DNA of 64,000 nucleotides, taken from positions 1-64,000 of the forward strand of contig CACJFI010000004.1 of NCBI GenBank assembly GCA_902592615.1. The letters run 5' to 3'. A model generated the notes under the pieces. That model did not search any database. It was given only the letters and a program-made list of their open reading frames with translations, and had not been told where the DNA came from. Made by a program: the position numbers and the translations under genes. This document shows positions 43,500 through 54,535 of the stretch, piece by piece. Within the stretch, counting starts at the first letter, position 1, and each line of letters opens with the position of its first letter. Source of the DNA: an uncultured SAR116 cluster alpha proteobacterium. GTDB lineage: Bacteria; Pseudomonadota; Alphaproteobacteria; Puniceispirillales; Marisalimonadaceae.

Positions 43500-45155
43500 T
43501 CACACTCTATTAATATGAACATTTATTGTTGGTCTCTTTAAAAATGTTGATTTAAATTCACTTCTTATTAATTTTCTTACTTTATTAATAATGTCATCGT
43601 CAGAATTTAATATCCCTACAGAATTTTCATCAATCAAATGTTCAATTTTTAAAGAAATGTTTACCAAAAAATTTTCCATAGAATTACTATCCGAAACTCC
43701 AACTTGTGATATTTGTGGGGGAGTTGCTAAAAAACCTTCTTCATTAATAACAATTGAAGCACTAACAAAACCATTCCATAATGAATGTCTTCTCACTGTA
43801 AATCTCTCATTATTAATAGGAACTATTTCACCAGCATCATATACATGATTAATAAAATCAATTTTAGAAATCACACAAGGATTAGATCCATTTAATTTTA
43901 TTACATCTCCATTTCTAGGTTTTATGATTTGTGGCACTTGACATTGATTTGCCAACTCTACGTGAGCATCTATATGTTCTCTTGTCCCATGAACAGGAAT
44001 AGAAATTTTGGGCTTTATGTAAGAGTACATATCTACCAATTCATCTTTTGAAGGATGACCAGAAACATGAACATTTTTGTCGTCATCAGTAATTATTTCA
44101 ACACCCATTTCTATAAATCTATTTTGCACTTTTAATATTGAATTTTCATTACCAGGAATCTTCCTGCTAGAAAAAATTATTGTATCACCTTTCTTAAGTT
44201 TAATATATTTGTCAGCGCCTCTAGAAATCCTATTTAAAGCTGAATTTGGTTCACCTTGAGACCCAGTAGAAATAATTAGTATATTACTCCTTGGAATTAA
44301 ATTAATGTCAGTTGCATTCAATAGATCAGGTAAATTATCTAAAATTCCAACTTCTTTTGCTGCGTCAATTGCTCTCAACAAAGCTCTACCAATAATTAAT
44401 ACAGACCTGTCCGATTTTTTAGCAATTTTTAGTAAAGATTTAATTCTACTTATATTTGAAGAAAAACAAGTTACTAGAACTATTCCATTTGTTTTTGGTA
44501 TAATTTCCATTAATCCATCATACGCAAAATCTTCTGATGGTGTTCTACCTTCAACTAAAGCGTTAGTGGAATCACAAACCATTGCCAAAATTCCATCTTT
44601 TCCTATACTTCGAAAATCATTTATTTCAATATTTTCATTGATATTAGAAGCATCATTTAGTTTCCAATCTCCAGAATGAAATATATTTCCTATTTGAGTT
44701 GAAATTAAAATTGATATTGGGTCAGGGATGGAATGTGAAGTCCTTATAGCTTTTAATTTAAAGGGACCAATATCAAATTTTTCATTAATATTTAAATTTT
44801 TTAATTTAATATTATTATTTTTATTATTTTCTTTTAATTTTCTTTTTAAAAGAGCAATGGTAAATGGTGTGCCCCAAATAGGACAGTTTATTATATCAGC
44901 AAAATATGGTATTGCTCCAATATGATCTTCATGTCCATGAGTTAGAATTATTCCTAAAAATTTATCTTCTAAAGATTTAATGAATTCATAATCTGGCAAT
45001 AAAACATCAATACCTAAATCTGTTTCATCAGGAAATGAAATTCCAAAATCTACAAGAATCCATTTGTCTTCATAATGATACAAATTTGCATTCATCCCTA
45101 TTTCTTCAGAGCCACCAATAGGCAAAAATAATAAATCAGATTTTTTCCAATACAT
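43500..45155 (-). CDS. rnj: Ribonuclease J
   Basis: LPIGGSEEIGMN, LTHGHEDHIGAIPY, HSIPDPISILIST, FHSGDWKL, VHGTREH. Confidence 0.96.
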   Translation of the reverse strand: MYWKKSDLLFLPIGGSEEIGMNANLYHYEDKWILVDFGISFPDETDLGIDVLLPDYEFIKSLEDKFLGIILTHGHEDHIGAIPYFADIINCPIWGTPFTIALLKRKLKENNKNNNIKLKNLNINEKFDIGPFKLKAIRTSHSIPDPISILISTQIGNIFHSGDWKLNDASNINENIEINDFRSIGKDGILAMVCDSTNALVEGRTPSEDFAYDGLMEIIPKTNGIVLVTCFSSNISRIKSLLKIAKKSDRSVLIIGRALLRAIDAAKEVGILDNLPDLLNATDINLIPRSNILIISTGSQGEPNSALNRISRGADKYIKLKKGDTIIFSSRKIPGNENSILKVQNRFIEMGVEIITDDDKNVHVSGHPSKDELVDMYSYIKPKISIPVHGTREHIDAHVELANQCQVPQIIKPRNGDVIKLNGSNPCVISKIDFINHVYDAGEIVPINNERFTVRRHSLWNGFVSASIVINEEGFLATPPQISQVGVSDSNSMENFLVNISLKIEHLIDENSVGILNSDDDIINKVRKLIRSEFKSTFLKRPTINVHINRV

Positions 45156-45176
45156 TTTTTTCCTTCGAATAATTAA

Positions 45177-45971
45177 TTAATTTTTATTATCTAAAAATAA
45201 CTTTACTAACCCAATCAAAGTTAAATCGTCTATAATTAAATCTATACTTTTTAAAGATTTTTTGAACAAATTACTTAATCCGCCAGTGGCTATAACTTTA
45301 TATTCCGAGTATTCATTAATTGATTTTATTTTTTCAACCAGACCCTCAATCATTGATACATATCCCCAAAATATTCCAGACTCCATGGCATTTATAGTGT
45401 TTTTACCAATTATAGAAGAATTCTCATCTGTTAATGGTTTTAACGACATTTTTGGCAAATTAGCTGCAGCAAGATAAAGGGCTTCCAGAGATAAATTTAC
45501 CCCAGGGGCAATTATACCACCATTATAACTACCATCTTTACCAACAATATCAAAAGTTGTAGCAGTTCCAAAATCAATTATAATAGCGGGAGAAATTTTT
45601 AATTTCTGAGCAGCGTATGAGTTAATTAATCTATCAGCACCTGCTTCTTTTGGATTATCAATTTTTACTTTTATCCCCAAATTAAGGATATTTTCATTAA
45701 CAATTAATGACTTAACATTAAAATATTTTTTAATTAAGGATTTAATATTTATGAGCGTCTCTGGAACTACTGATGCTATAGATACTCCAGTAACACTTTT
45801 AATTTCAAGTTTTGATATTTCAAACATTTTTAATAACCATGGATAATACATATCAGCTGTCCTTTTAATATCATTATTAATTCTCCAACTGGTTAGTTGT
45901 TTGATTTGTTTACCAGTAGTGTATAAAGCAAAAACAGTATTTGTATTGCCACAGTCAATTGCTAATATCAT
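45177..45971 (-). CDS. coaX: Type III pantothenate kinase
   Basis: LAIDCGNTNTVFAL, GADRLINSYAA, IIDFGTATTFDIV, GGIIAPGVNLSLEALY. Confidence 0.96.
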   Translation of the reverse strand: MILAIDCGNTNTVFALYTTGKQIKQLTSWRINNDIKRTADMYYPWLLKMFEISKLEIKSVTGVSIASVVPETLINIKSLIKKYFNVKSLIVNENILNLGIKVKIDNPKEAGADRLINSYAAQKLKISPAIIIDFGTATTFDIVGKDGSYNGGIIAPGVNLSLEALYLAAANLPKMSLKPLTDENSSIIGKNTINAMESGIFWGYVSMIEGLVEKIKSINEYSEYKVIATGGLSNLFKKSLKSIDLIIDDLTLIGLVKLFLDNKN

Positions 45972-46708
45972 AATGTTTCTTCATCTGGAAAATAAAAACT
46001 TTCGACAGAATAATATTCTAAAAATTTATTGCCAACTTTAATCTTTAAACTCCCATTATCTCCTAATCCTAAAAAAACTCCACTTATATCATTAGATTGA
46101 GAGTTTAACTTGATAACAATTTTATTATTAATATTATATATCGTCTCATTTATTTTTTGCTTGAAAAAGTTAAAACCCTTAACTTCCCAAATAACATAAT
46201 TTTTGAAAATTATTTCTAATACGACTTTAGCAATATATATAAGAGAAAATTTTTTATTTGTATGATCATATAATCTAGTAGTATTCCAATTAATTTCATT
46301 TCTAGGAGTTTTTAAAACATTTAATCCAATTCCAGCAACAATAAAACTATCAAAAGACTCTAAAAGAACACCAGAGATTTTTCTTCCCATGACAAGAACA
46401 TCATTTGGCCACTTTAATACAATTTTTCTTTTATCTACGCCCAGATAAATTAAGGTTTCTAATATTGACAAACCAATTATTAACGATAATTGATGCCAGT
46501 TTACTTTATTCGTAATTGGTCTAAGAATAGTTGATAAAAATAGATTTCCTCTCATTGACACCCATTTATTATTATTTCGACCTCGTCCATTTGTTTGTAA
46601 ATAAGATAAATATGAACTACCCTCTGGTAATCCTTTTTTTGCATTTTTAATGGCTATATCATTTGTACTAGAACAAGTTTGCAAAATATTGAGATCAAAA
46701 TATGTCAA
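45968..46708 (-). CDS. birA: Biotin--[acetyl-CoA-carboxylase] ligase, no HTH domain
   Basis: TNGRGRNNNKWVS, GNLFLSTILRP, LKWPNDVLVMGRKISGVLLE, GIGLNV. Confidence 0.93.
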   Translation of the reverse strand: MTYFDLNILQTCSSTNDIAIKNAKKGLPEGSSYLSYLQTNGRGRNNNKWVSMRGNLFLSTILRPITNKVNWHQLSLIIGLSILETLIYLGVDKRKIVLKWPNDVLVMGRKISGVLLESFDSFIVAGIGLNVLKTPRNEINWNTTRLYDHTNKKFSLIYIAKVVLEIIFKNYVIWEVKGFNFFKQKINETIYNINNKIVIKLNSQSNDISGVFLGLGDNGSLKIKVGNKFLEYYSVESFYFPDEETL

Positions 46709-46725
46709 GAGATACCTATAAATTT

Positions 46726-48417
46726 TTATCTATTAAAATCATAAGAAGTAAAAGACTTTAGATAATATTTAAATAATTTATTATTTTTGAGTTTTAAATT
46801 ATTTCCTAATTTTGGAATAATAAAATAATTTAAAAAAGCTAAAAAAATTCCAATATAGCAAACAGTGTTTCTAATTTCAAAAAGTAATTCATTATCATTA
46901 AAATTATGATTAAGAGAAAAGCTAGTATCACCTATAAATAACAAACGCCATATGATTTCTCCAAAATTACCTGAAAATAAATTATTCAAATACCAACCTA
47001 AAAAGATTATAAAAACAGAAAAAATAAATAGAGTTAATCTTAAATAAAGTGAACCTTCTTCTATCTTATTATATATATGAATATTACAATTATTTTGACC
47101 TAAAAAAACAACAATAATGACCTTAAAAGAAATATAGCTAATAATAAAAGTATAAAAAAAACAGTAAGAAAAAATTAATAAATAGCTTACATCATTGACT
47201 AATGATAATTGAGATAAAAATAATTGATTTGAATAAAACCCAGAAAAATGTGGTATTCCTAACAAAGAAACAAATCCAATTAAAATGAACAAAAACATAG
47301 AAGGACATTTTATAATAAGATTTCCCATTCTCCTGATATTTTGTTCATTATTAAGTTTTGATGAAATGATTCCAAAACACAAAGACAGTGTTAACAAAGA
47401 AATTGTAGATGTTAAAAAATGGAAAACTACAGCACTGTATAACTTTAAACCAACTCCAATCAATAAAATGCCAAATTGAATAGACGATATATATATAATC
47501 AATTTATTCAAATTATACGTTCGAAACAGTAATATTGAAAAAATGAAAATTAAAAAAGAACCCAGTAACAATATAACTTTAAAGAAGTCTAAACTCAGTT
47601 GAGTAAATGTCAAGAAACGTAGAATAAAATAGAGTCCAACAGGCAGATATAGTAAATATAAAACAAGTGAATAAGAAGTTGTATTGAGATTTAACAAATC
47701 GTACCTGGAATTTGAAATATAAAATTGACGACATCTTAATAAAAAAGAGAAAAATAAAATAAAAGTTACAATTTCAAAATTACTAAAAAATTTATTCGAT
47801 ATAGTGTAATTATTTTCAATTATTTGAATATTTTTGAATATAATATCAAAATTTATTGAGTTTGAGAGTGTGTAAATAAAATACAAACTTAAAAAAAAGC
47901 AGAGGTCAGATACTCTGTTTTCAAAAAATATATTACTATTATCAATTTTATTTTGTGAAATATTACAAATCAAATAAGTTGATAAAATTACTAAATACCA
48001 TGCTAAAAAAAACTGAAACAGATTATTTGAAGTTATTAGAACTAATACACTAAAAATTGAAAGTGACAGATAACTATTTATTTTAAAATTTGGTAGATGG
48101 TTTTTTTTAAAATTTATTGAAAATATTGTAAGTAGAAAACCAATAACCGTTATTAAAACAATTAGGCCTGAAACAAGCAAATCAAATCTTAAACTCCAGT
48201 CAATAAACAAATGATCATATTTTATTAATGTAAAGAAAAATAGTGGTATATCTTTATCTAAATTCAAAATTTTTATAAAAATAAATAGACTTAATAGAAA
48301 AGAAAGACCGTATATAATAATATTTATAACAAATAATAATTCTGTTTTTAAATTTTGATTAAAAAACTGAAATAATAAAAAACTTAATAATGGGAAAATA
48401 AATAAAAATATTTCCAT
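46726..48417 (-). CDS. Divergent, C-terminally truncated NuoL-like (proton-conducting transporter family) membrane protein
   Basis: 563 aa polytopic protein. NuoL-like stretches: IDWSLRFDLLVSGLIVLITVIGFLLTIFSI, NSYLSLSIFSVLVLITSNNLFQFFLAWYLV, NRVSDLCFFLSLYFIYTLSNSINFDIIF, LNKLIIYISSIQFGILLIGVGLKLYSAVVFHFLT, NNEQNIRRMGNLIIKCPSMFLFILIGFVSLLGIPHFSGFYS. Located immediately upstream of birA. Confidence 0.75.
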   Translation of the reverse strand: MEIFLFIFPLLSFLLFQFFNQNLKTELLFVINIIIYGLSFLLSLFIFIKILNLDKDIPLFFFTLIKYDHLFIDWSLRFDLLVSGLIVLITVIGFLLTIFSINFKKNHLPNFKINSYLSLSIFSVLVLITSNNLFQFFLAWYLVILSTYLICNISQNKIDNSNIFFENRVSDLCFFLSLYFIYTLSNSINFDIIFKNIQIIENNYTISNKFFSNFEIVTFILFFSFLLRCRQFYISNSRYDLLNLNTTSYSLVLYLLYLPVGLYFILRFLTFTQLSLDFFKVILLLGSFLIFIFSILLFRTYNLNKLIIYISSIQFGILLIGVGLKLYSAVVFHFLTSTISLLTLSLCFGIISSKLNNEQNIRRMGNLIIKCPSMFLFILIGFVSLLGIPHFSGFYSNQLFLSQLSLVNDVSYLLIFSYCFFYTFIISYISFKVIIVVFLGQNNCNIHIYNKIEEGSLYLRLTLFIFSVFIIFLGWYLNNLFSGNFGEIIWRLLFIGDTSFSLNHNFNDNELLFEIRNTVCYIGIFLAFLNYFIIPKLGNNLKLKNNKLFKYYLKSFTSYDFNR

Positions 48418-48509
48418 GTTTCACGACTTAATTTTTATTTTAAAATATAATATAAAATTATGAATGCAAATTAAAAATTAAGTGTAAAAATTGGAATAAA
48501 TAATTAAAT

Positions 48510-49730
48510 TTATCCACCAAAATCATCTAGCATTATATCTTCTCTATCAACACCTAGATCAAGAAGCATGTTTATAACTGATTGGTTCATCATTGGTGGA
48601 CCACACATATAATATTCGCAGTCTTCAGGCGCAGGATGATCTTTAAGATATTGTTCATATAAAACGTTATGAATAAAACCGGTAAGACCGTCCCATTTAT
48701 CTTCAGGCATAGCATCAGAAAGAGCCACATGCCAACTGAAATTTGAGTTCTCTATTGCTAATTTATTAAAATCTTCAACATAAAACATTTCTTTTTTAGA
48801 TCTAGCGCCGTACCAAAAAGTAACCTTACGTTTAGTTTTAATCCTATTAAATTGATCAAAAAGATGACTTCTCATAGGCGCCATTCCTGCACCACCACCA
48901 ATAAAAACCATCTCTTTTTCTGTTTCTCTGGCAAAAAATTCTCCAAAAGGACCAGAAATTACAACTTCGTCACCAGGTCTTAGGTTAAAAATATATGAAG
49001 ACATCTTTCCAGCAGGAATTCCCGTAGAACCAGGCGGTGGAGAGGCTATTCTTACATTTAGCATTACAATGCCTTTTTCATCAGGACAATTTGCCATGGA
49101 ATAAGCTCTTTCTATTGGCTCATTACTTTCAGCGTTAAAATCCCATATTTTAAATCTATCCCAATCCGCATGATATTCTTTTGCAACATCAAAATCTTTG
49201 TAAGATAAGGAATAACTTGGAGCTTCAATTTGTATATACCCCCCTGCTCTAAAGTTAACATCTTCACCTTCAGGAAGTTCTAATATTAATTCTTTTATGA
49301 AAGTAGCAACATTATCATTACTTCTAACTTTGCATCTCCATTTCTTAACACCAAAAACTTCTTCTGGTACCTCAATTTCCATATCTTGCTTTACTGCAAC
49401 TTGACACGATAAGCGGTCGCCACAAGATGCTTCTCTTTTATTTATATGGCTTTCCTCAGTAGGCAGGATAGCTCCACCACCTGAGTGAACTTTAACTTTA
49501 CATTGAGCACAGGTACCACCTCCACCGCAAGCTGATGGTACAAAAAGTTTTTCAGCTGCAAGTGTTTGTAACAATTTACCACCAGCAGGAACAGAGACAG
49601 TTTTTTCACCATTAATTGTAATATTAACATCACCAGACGAAACCAACTTACTTCTAGCAAATATAATGATTGATACCAGAGTAAGTACTATCATTGTAAA
49701 AAGAGTTATACCAAGTACAAATGTATCCAT
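48510..49730 (-). CDS. nqrF: Na+-translocating NADH:quinone reductase subunit F
   Basis: 2Fe-2S motif [20 protein letters not shown] reductase domain [34 protein letters not shown]-terminus. Confidence 0.98.
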   Translation of the reverse strand: MDTFVLGITLFTMIVLTLVSIIIFARSKLVSSGDVNITINGEKTVSVPAGGKLLQTLAAEKLFVPSACGGGGTCAQCKVKVHSGGGAILPTEESHINKREASCGDRLSCQVAVKQDMEIEVPEEVFGVKKWRCKVRSNDNVATFIKELILELPEGEDVNFRAGGYIQIEAPSYSLSYKDFDVAKEYHADWDRFKIWDFNAESNEPIERAYSMANCPDEKGIVMLNVRIASPPPGSTGIPAGKMSSYIFNLRPGDEVVISGPFGEFFARETEKEMVFIGGGAGMAPMRSHLFDQFNRIKTKRKVTFWYGARSKKEMFYVEDFNKLAIENSNFSWHVALSDAMPEDKWDGLTGFIHNVLYEQYLKDHPAPEDCEYYMCGPPMMNQSVINMLLDLGVDREDIMLDDFGG

Positions 49731-49741
49731 TTCTAAATCCT

Positions 49742-50350
49742 TTAAAGTTTAACACCGGAAAAACACATAAAAGCCATTGCCATAAGCCCAGCAGTAATAA
49801 ATGTAATTCCAAGACCTTGCAAGCCATCCGGTATATCACTATACTTAAGCTTTTCTCTAACACCAGCCATAGTAGCAATTGCCAAGGCCCAACCAAATCC
49901 CGATGCTATTCCATATGTTGTAGCCTCAGAAAAATTATAATCTCTTTCTACCATAAATAATGAACCTCCTAAAATTGCGCAATTCACAGTAATTAAGGGT
50001 AAAAATATACCTAGTGCATTATATAATGGTGGAAAATATTTGTCTAATATCATCTCTAGAATTTGAACCAATGCCGCTATAACACCTATGTAAGAAATAA
50101 GTCCTAAAAAGGTCAGGTCAATATCTGGGAAACCTGCCCAAGCTAATGCACCCGGTTTTAACAAATATGAAAGTATAATATTATTTGCGGGAACGGTTAT
50201 TGATTGAACTATCATTACTGAAATACCTAGGCCAATAGCTGTTGATATTTTCTTTGATACAGCAATGAAAGTACACATTCCTAAAAAAAAAGATAGAGCT
50301 AAATTTTCTACAAAAATTGCTTTTACAGCTAATGATATTAAACCTTCCAT
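49742..50350 (-). CDS. nqrE: Na+-NQR subunit E
   Basis: [55 protein letters not shown]. Confidence 0.98.
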   Translation of the reverse strand: MEGLISLAVKAIFVENLALSFFLGMCTFIAVSKKISTAIGLGISVMIVQSITVPANNIILSYLLKPGALAWAGFPDIDLTFLGLISYIGVIAALVQILEMILDKYFPPLYNALGIFLPLITVNCAILGGSLFMVERDYNFSEATTYGIASGFGWALAIATMAGVREKLKYSDIPDGLQGLGITFITAGLMAMAFMCFSGVKL

Positions 50351-51003
50351 TAATGTTCCTTTAATGTTTGTATTTTGTATTCACGAGCCTCAACTTGAGA
50401 TTTTTTCCATGTCCTTACACCCCAGATGATAAACCCAATAATGAAGAATGCTGAAGGAGGCAGCAATAACAAACCATTTGGAACATACCATCCACCATTG
50501 CTCACTGGATCAAAAATCATTACCCCAAATAATGAACCTGATCCAAAAAGTTCCCTAATTACACCAACACTCATTAATAAGAGACTATACCCAAGACCAT
50601 TGCCAACACCATCAACAAATGATTCAAAAGGCTTATTTTTCATTGCAAAAGCTTCTGCTCTTCCCATAACAATACAATTTGTGATAATTAAACCAACAAA
50701 AACTGATAATGTTTTAGAAATCTCATAAGCATATGCTTTTATTATTTGGTCAACAAGAATCACTAAAGATGCAATTATAACCATCTGAACAATAATTCTG
50801 ATTGAATTAGGAATATAATGTCTTAAAAATGAAATAAATAAAGACGAAAATCCACAAACAGCAATCACAGCTAATGACATAACAAAAGCTACATTCAAAG
50901 AAGAGGTAACTGCCAAAGCTGAACAAATTCCTAAAACTTGAAGTGTTATGGGATTGTTATCTACCAATGGATCAGTAAGTAATTGTTTTCTAGTTTGAGA
51001 CAT
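50350..51003 (-). CDS. nqrD: Na+-NQR subunit D
   Basis: [44 protein letters not shown]. Confidence 0.98.
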   Translation of the reverse strand: MSQTRKQLLTDPLVDNNPITLQVLGICSALAVTSSLNVAFVMSLAVIAVCGFSSLFISFLRHYIPNSIRIIVQMVIIASLVILVDQIIKAYAYEISKTLSVFVGLIITNCIVMGRAEAFAMKNKPFESFVDGVGNGLGYSLLLMSVGVIRELFGSGSLFGVMIFDPVSNGGWYVPNGLLLLPPSAFFIIGFIIWGVRTWKKSQVEAREYKIQTLKEH

Positions 51004-51794
51004 TAAGCTTCTCCATTCTGTAAATTTGTAAGAAACTTTTTAAAACCAGCCTCACCCATCCAAAACTTTACTAAATTATCAACACCATTTGATGTAAGTG
51101 TAGCTCCAGCTAAAGCGTCAATGTGATGTTCTTTATATTTTTGAGTTTTGGCAACTGTAATCATCAGTTCACCACTATCATTGTTAAGCTTCTTTCCTTT
51201 CCATTGTGCTTTCCATTTAGGATTATCTACTTCAGCTCCTAACCCAGGTGTTTCTGCATGTTGGTAGAATTGAAGACCAAAAATATCATTGCCATTTTTT
51301 TCTAAAGCTATAAAACCGTATAAAGTTGACCATAAACCATATCCATGTATTGGAAGTATTATCTTGTCTAAAGATCCATCATCTTTTTTGAGGAGATAGA
51401 CAGTTGCAAAATTTGTTCTCCTTCCAATTGACGCTGGATCTTCTTTTAATGATATACTTAATTGAGGATCTTCAGCAGCTTTTCTATCGTCAAAACTGAG
51501 AGGATCAAAGCGATTTGTAAATTTACCCTGATTTAAGTCTACGACAATTGGCTCGAATGAAGAAAAAGATTTTTTAACATCTATACCTTCATAATAAAGT
51601 CCTGCAACTTGAAGAATGTTTTTTTGCTTATCAACTGCTTTATTTACTTCTTGAACTTCTTTTAAGTTGACAGCAGCGAATGAAACGACCATAGAACAAA
51701 CAAGGCAAAGGGTTATTGCGACTATTATAGTTTTTGTCATGCCATCAACTGGCATATTTTTAAATTTTGTTAGGATATCATTGGGTTTGGACAT
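51003..51794 (-). CDS. nqrC: Na+-NQR subunit C (covalent FMN subunit)
   Basis: [64 protein letters not shown]-attachment motif. Confidence 0.97.
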   Translation of the reverse strand: MSKPNDILTKFKNMPVDGMTKTIIVAITLCLVCSMVVSFAAVNLKEVQEVNKAVDKQKNILQVAGLYYEGIDVKKSFSSFEPIVVDLNQGKFTNRFDPLSFDDRKAAEDPQLSISLKEDPASIGRRTNFATVYLLKKDDGSLDKIILPIHGYGLWSTLYGFIALEKNGNDIFGLQFYQHAETPGLGAEVDNPKWKAQWKGKKLNNDSGELMITVAKTQKYKEHHIDALAGATLTSNGVDNLVKFWMGEAGFKKFLTNLQNGEA

Positions 51795-52995
51795 TAAATT
51801 TTGTCCTTCTTTTAATATTAGCCATGACTACAAAATGATCAATCAATGGCGCAAATATATTTCCAAATAAAATAGCAAGCATCATACCTTCTGGAAATGC
51901 AGGATTTAATACTCTTATCATGATAACCATAAAACCTATTAATGCACCATATATGTATCTTCCAAGATTTGTATGACTTCCAGATACAGGTTCGGTTACC
52001 ATAAAAACTAAGCCAAAAGCATAACTTCCAATGACTAGATGCCAATACCAAGGCATACTAAACATTGGATTTGTATCTGAACCTACCCAATTAAGAAATG
52101 AAGAAAAAATAATCATTCCTAAAAGACATCCAACAACCATCCTATAGTTTGCAATTCTTGTTAAAAGAAGAAAAACCAAACCTATGGCGCATGCAAGAGT
52201 AGAGGTTTCGCCAAGTGATCCCTGAATTGTTCCAAGAAAAGCATCTGTCCATGTTATTCCATAATTACTTAAACTTTCATAACCTTCGGCTGCTGCTATC
52301 CCTAAAGAAGTTGCTCCTGAATATCCATCAACTGGTGTCCAGATTGAGTCACCTGACATATAAGCAGGGTATGCAAAATATAAAAATGCACGACCTGTAA
52401 GTGCAGGATTAAGAAAGTTCTTCCCAGTTCCACCAAAAACCTCCTTCCCAACGACAACACCAAAGGCAATACCAAGCGCTACCTGCCATAAAGGAGTAGA
52501 TGCAGGCAAGGTTAATGCAAATAACATAGAAGAAACTAAAAAACCTTCATTTACCTCGTGACCTCTAATTGTAGCAAATGTTACTTCACAAATACCTCCA
52601 GCTATTAAAGTCGTTAAATATATTGGTAAAAAATACAATAATCCATGAAAAATATTCGATACTAAACTCTCAGGACTGATTCCTAAGCCAGTAAATTGAA
52701 GCAATGATATACGCCATCCTGATTGCGCTTCAACACCTACAGTAGCCAAAGCACTGTTAGTCTGTAACCCAGTATTGTAAAGGGCCCATAAAATACATGG
52801 TATAGTAGAGATCACAACGTAAGTCATTACCCTTTTCATATCTACAAAGCTTCTTGCGTGGGGAGCAACTTTTGTAACTGTATTACTTGTAAAAAATATT
52901 GTCTCAACCATTTCGAAAAGTGGATAATATTTTTCATATTTACCGCCTTTTTCAAAATGAGGTTCTAGAGAATGGAAATAATTTCTTAATGACAT
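51778..52995 (-). CDS. nqrB: Na+-NQR subunit B (covalent FMN subunit)
   Basis: LRNYFHSLEPHFEKGGKYEKYYPLFEMVETIFF; GKNFLNPALTGRAFLYFAYPAYMSGDSIWTPVDGYSGATSLG. Confidence 0.98.
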   Translation of the reverse strand: MSLRNYFHSLEPHFEKGGKYEKYYPLFEMVETIFFTSNTVTKVAPHARSFVDMKRVMTYVVISTIPCILWALYNTGLQTNSALATVGVEAQSGWRISLLQFTGLGISPESLVSNIFHGLLYFLPIYLTTLIAGGICEVTFATIRGHEVNEGFLVSSMLFALTLPASTPLWQVALGIAFGVVVGKEVFGGTGKNFLNPALTGRAFLYFAYPAYMSGDSIWTPVDGYSGATSLGIAAAEGYESLSNYGITWTDAFLGTIQGSLGETSTLACAIGLVFLLLTRIANYRMVVGCLLGMIIFSSFLNWVGSDTNPMFSMPWYWHLVIGSYAFGLVFMVTEPVSGSHTNLGRYIYGALIGFMVIMIRVLNPAFPEGMMLAILFGNIFAPLIDHFVVMANIKRRTKFNVQTQ

Positions 52996-52998
52996 TAA

Positions 52999-54342
52999 TT
53001 AACCTTCTTTTTCAATTTTTGTTAAACTGTCTCTCAAAGCAGTACCATATTCATATTTTGCAGGACATGCAAAAGTACACAATGCAATATCCTCTTCATC
53101 AAGTTCTAGCGCACCTAATGATTGAGCAACGTCGGTATCCATTACCAAAAGAGATCTTAGTAATTGTGTTGGTAAGAAATCCTGTGGCATTAAGGATTCA
53201 AAAACACCAGTTGGAACCATTGCTCTTCTTCCTCCGTTTAAATTTGAGGTAAGATTAAATAATTTAAAAAAACTAAAAGCAGATAAAAGGACAGGCATAA
53301 CTGAATATTTGTTGGGTTGAGGTTTAATCCAACCAAAAAAATGTTTCTCTTTATCTTCTTTTATAATCGTAATTTGCCTAGAATATTTTCCTAAATAAGC
53401 CATGTCTCCATTCGCATGAAACCCTGACAAAATAGAACCTGAAATTATTCTACAATCTTCTGTTTTGTTATATTCTCCTTCTAGAATATCATCAAGACAT
53501 GCACCAACAATTGTTTTAACTAATCTGGGATTATAAGACAAAGGACCAGATATTGAAATTGTTCTATTGATATCAATATAGCCTTTTAGAAATAAATTAC
53601 CAATTGCAATAACATCTTGATAATTAACTGACCATACTGTCTTATTTGCATTTGGTGGGTCTAAAAAATGCATATGAGTGCCACTCAAACCAGCAGGATG
53701 TGGTCCAGAAAATTCGTATGTATCAAAACCATTGACACTAATTTCACTATTTTCTTTTTTACATATGAAAATATTGCCGTTTGTCAATAGTGAAATACGT
53801 TTTACACCTTCTTCAAATGCTTTCAGATCATTCATAATAATAATATCTGCATCTGGGCTAAGTGGCTCTGTGTCCATGGCGGTTATAAAAATTGAAGATG
53901 GTTCAGATTGACTATCAGGGATTTTTGAGTAAGGCCTTGTTAAAAAAGAAGTCCATAAACCACTGCTAAACAAGCATTTTTTTGTGAACTCTTTATTTGA
54001 TTTTTCTTTTGTGTGAAGTTTCTTTATTTCAATACCTTTATCCTCTAAATCCTCTATATCAATAACAACGCTCAATAGTGCCCTTTTTTCTCCTCTATTA
54101 ATTTCTTTTACAAAACCTTTACAGGGCGAAACAAAAAAAGCTTCAGGATTGTCTTTGTGACAAAAAAGAGGTGTTCCCCTCTTTACCTTATCTCCTACAT
54201 TTATTAACATTTTAGGTTTAAGACCATTATAATCAGTACCTAAGACTGCTACCGATTTTGGAATTTTAGTGTCTTCTACAACTTGTTTTGGTACTCCTGA
54301 AACAGGAATATTCAGACCTTTCTTAAGATTGAATTTATACAT
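52999..54342 (-). CDS. nqrA: Na+-NQR subunit A
   Basis: FNLKKGLNIPVSGVPKQ, AVLGTDYNGLKPKMLINVGDKVKRGTPLF, FSGPHPAGLSGTHMHFLDPPN. Confidence 0.97.
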   Translation of the reverse strand: MYKFNLKKGLNIPVSGVPKQVVEDTKIPKSVAVLGTDYNGLKPKMLINVGDKVKRGTPLFCHKDNPEAFFVSPCKGFVKEINRGEKRALLSVVIDIEDLEDKGIEIKKLHTKEKSNKEFTKKCLFSSGLWTSFLTRPYSKIPDSQSEPSSIFITAMDTEPLSPDADIIIMNDLKAFEEGVKRISLLTNGNIFICKKENSEISVNGFDTYEFSGPHPAGLSGTHMHFLDPPNANKTVWSVNYQDVIAIGNLFLKGYIDINRTISISGPLSYNPRLVKTIVGACLDDILEGEYNKTEDCRIISGSILSGFHANGDMAYLGKYSRQITIIKEDKEKHFFGWIKPQPNKYSVMPVLLSAFSFFKLFNLTSNLNGGRRAMVPTGVFESLMPQDFLPTQLLRSLLVMDTDVAQSLGALELDEEDIALCTFACPAKYEYGTALRDSLTKIEKEG

Positions 54343-54535
54343 TAAAAGTAATATTTGCCTCTATTTTAAAAATGATTTTAATATGATTAAAACAAGTTTA
54401 TATGAATTTAACTTTTGTATATAATATATAAAAAAAAAAACAAGAGCATATATCGATTTTTTTTGTTTTTTTTAATAAAAAATTTTTATGACAAAAATTC
54501 AACCAACTAACTAAATAAATAAATAAATAATTGCA

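Noticed and set aside
44305-44679. 124-aa plus-strand ORF opposite rnj
   Set aside because: Antisense to conserved RNase J; low complexity hydrophobic translation.
52899-53252. 117-aa plus-strand ORF across the nqrB/nqrA junction
   Set aside because: Antisense to two conserved nqr genes; no family resemblance.
54511-54532. Short AAAT tandem repeat (ctaactaaataaataaataaataatt) upstream of apbE
   Set aside because: Only a few units in very AT-rich DNA; not enough to claim a regulatory or phase-variable repeat.
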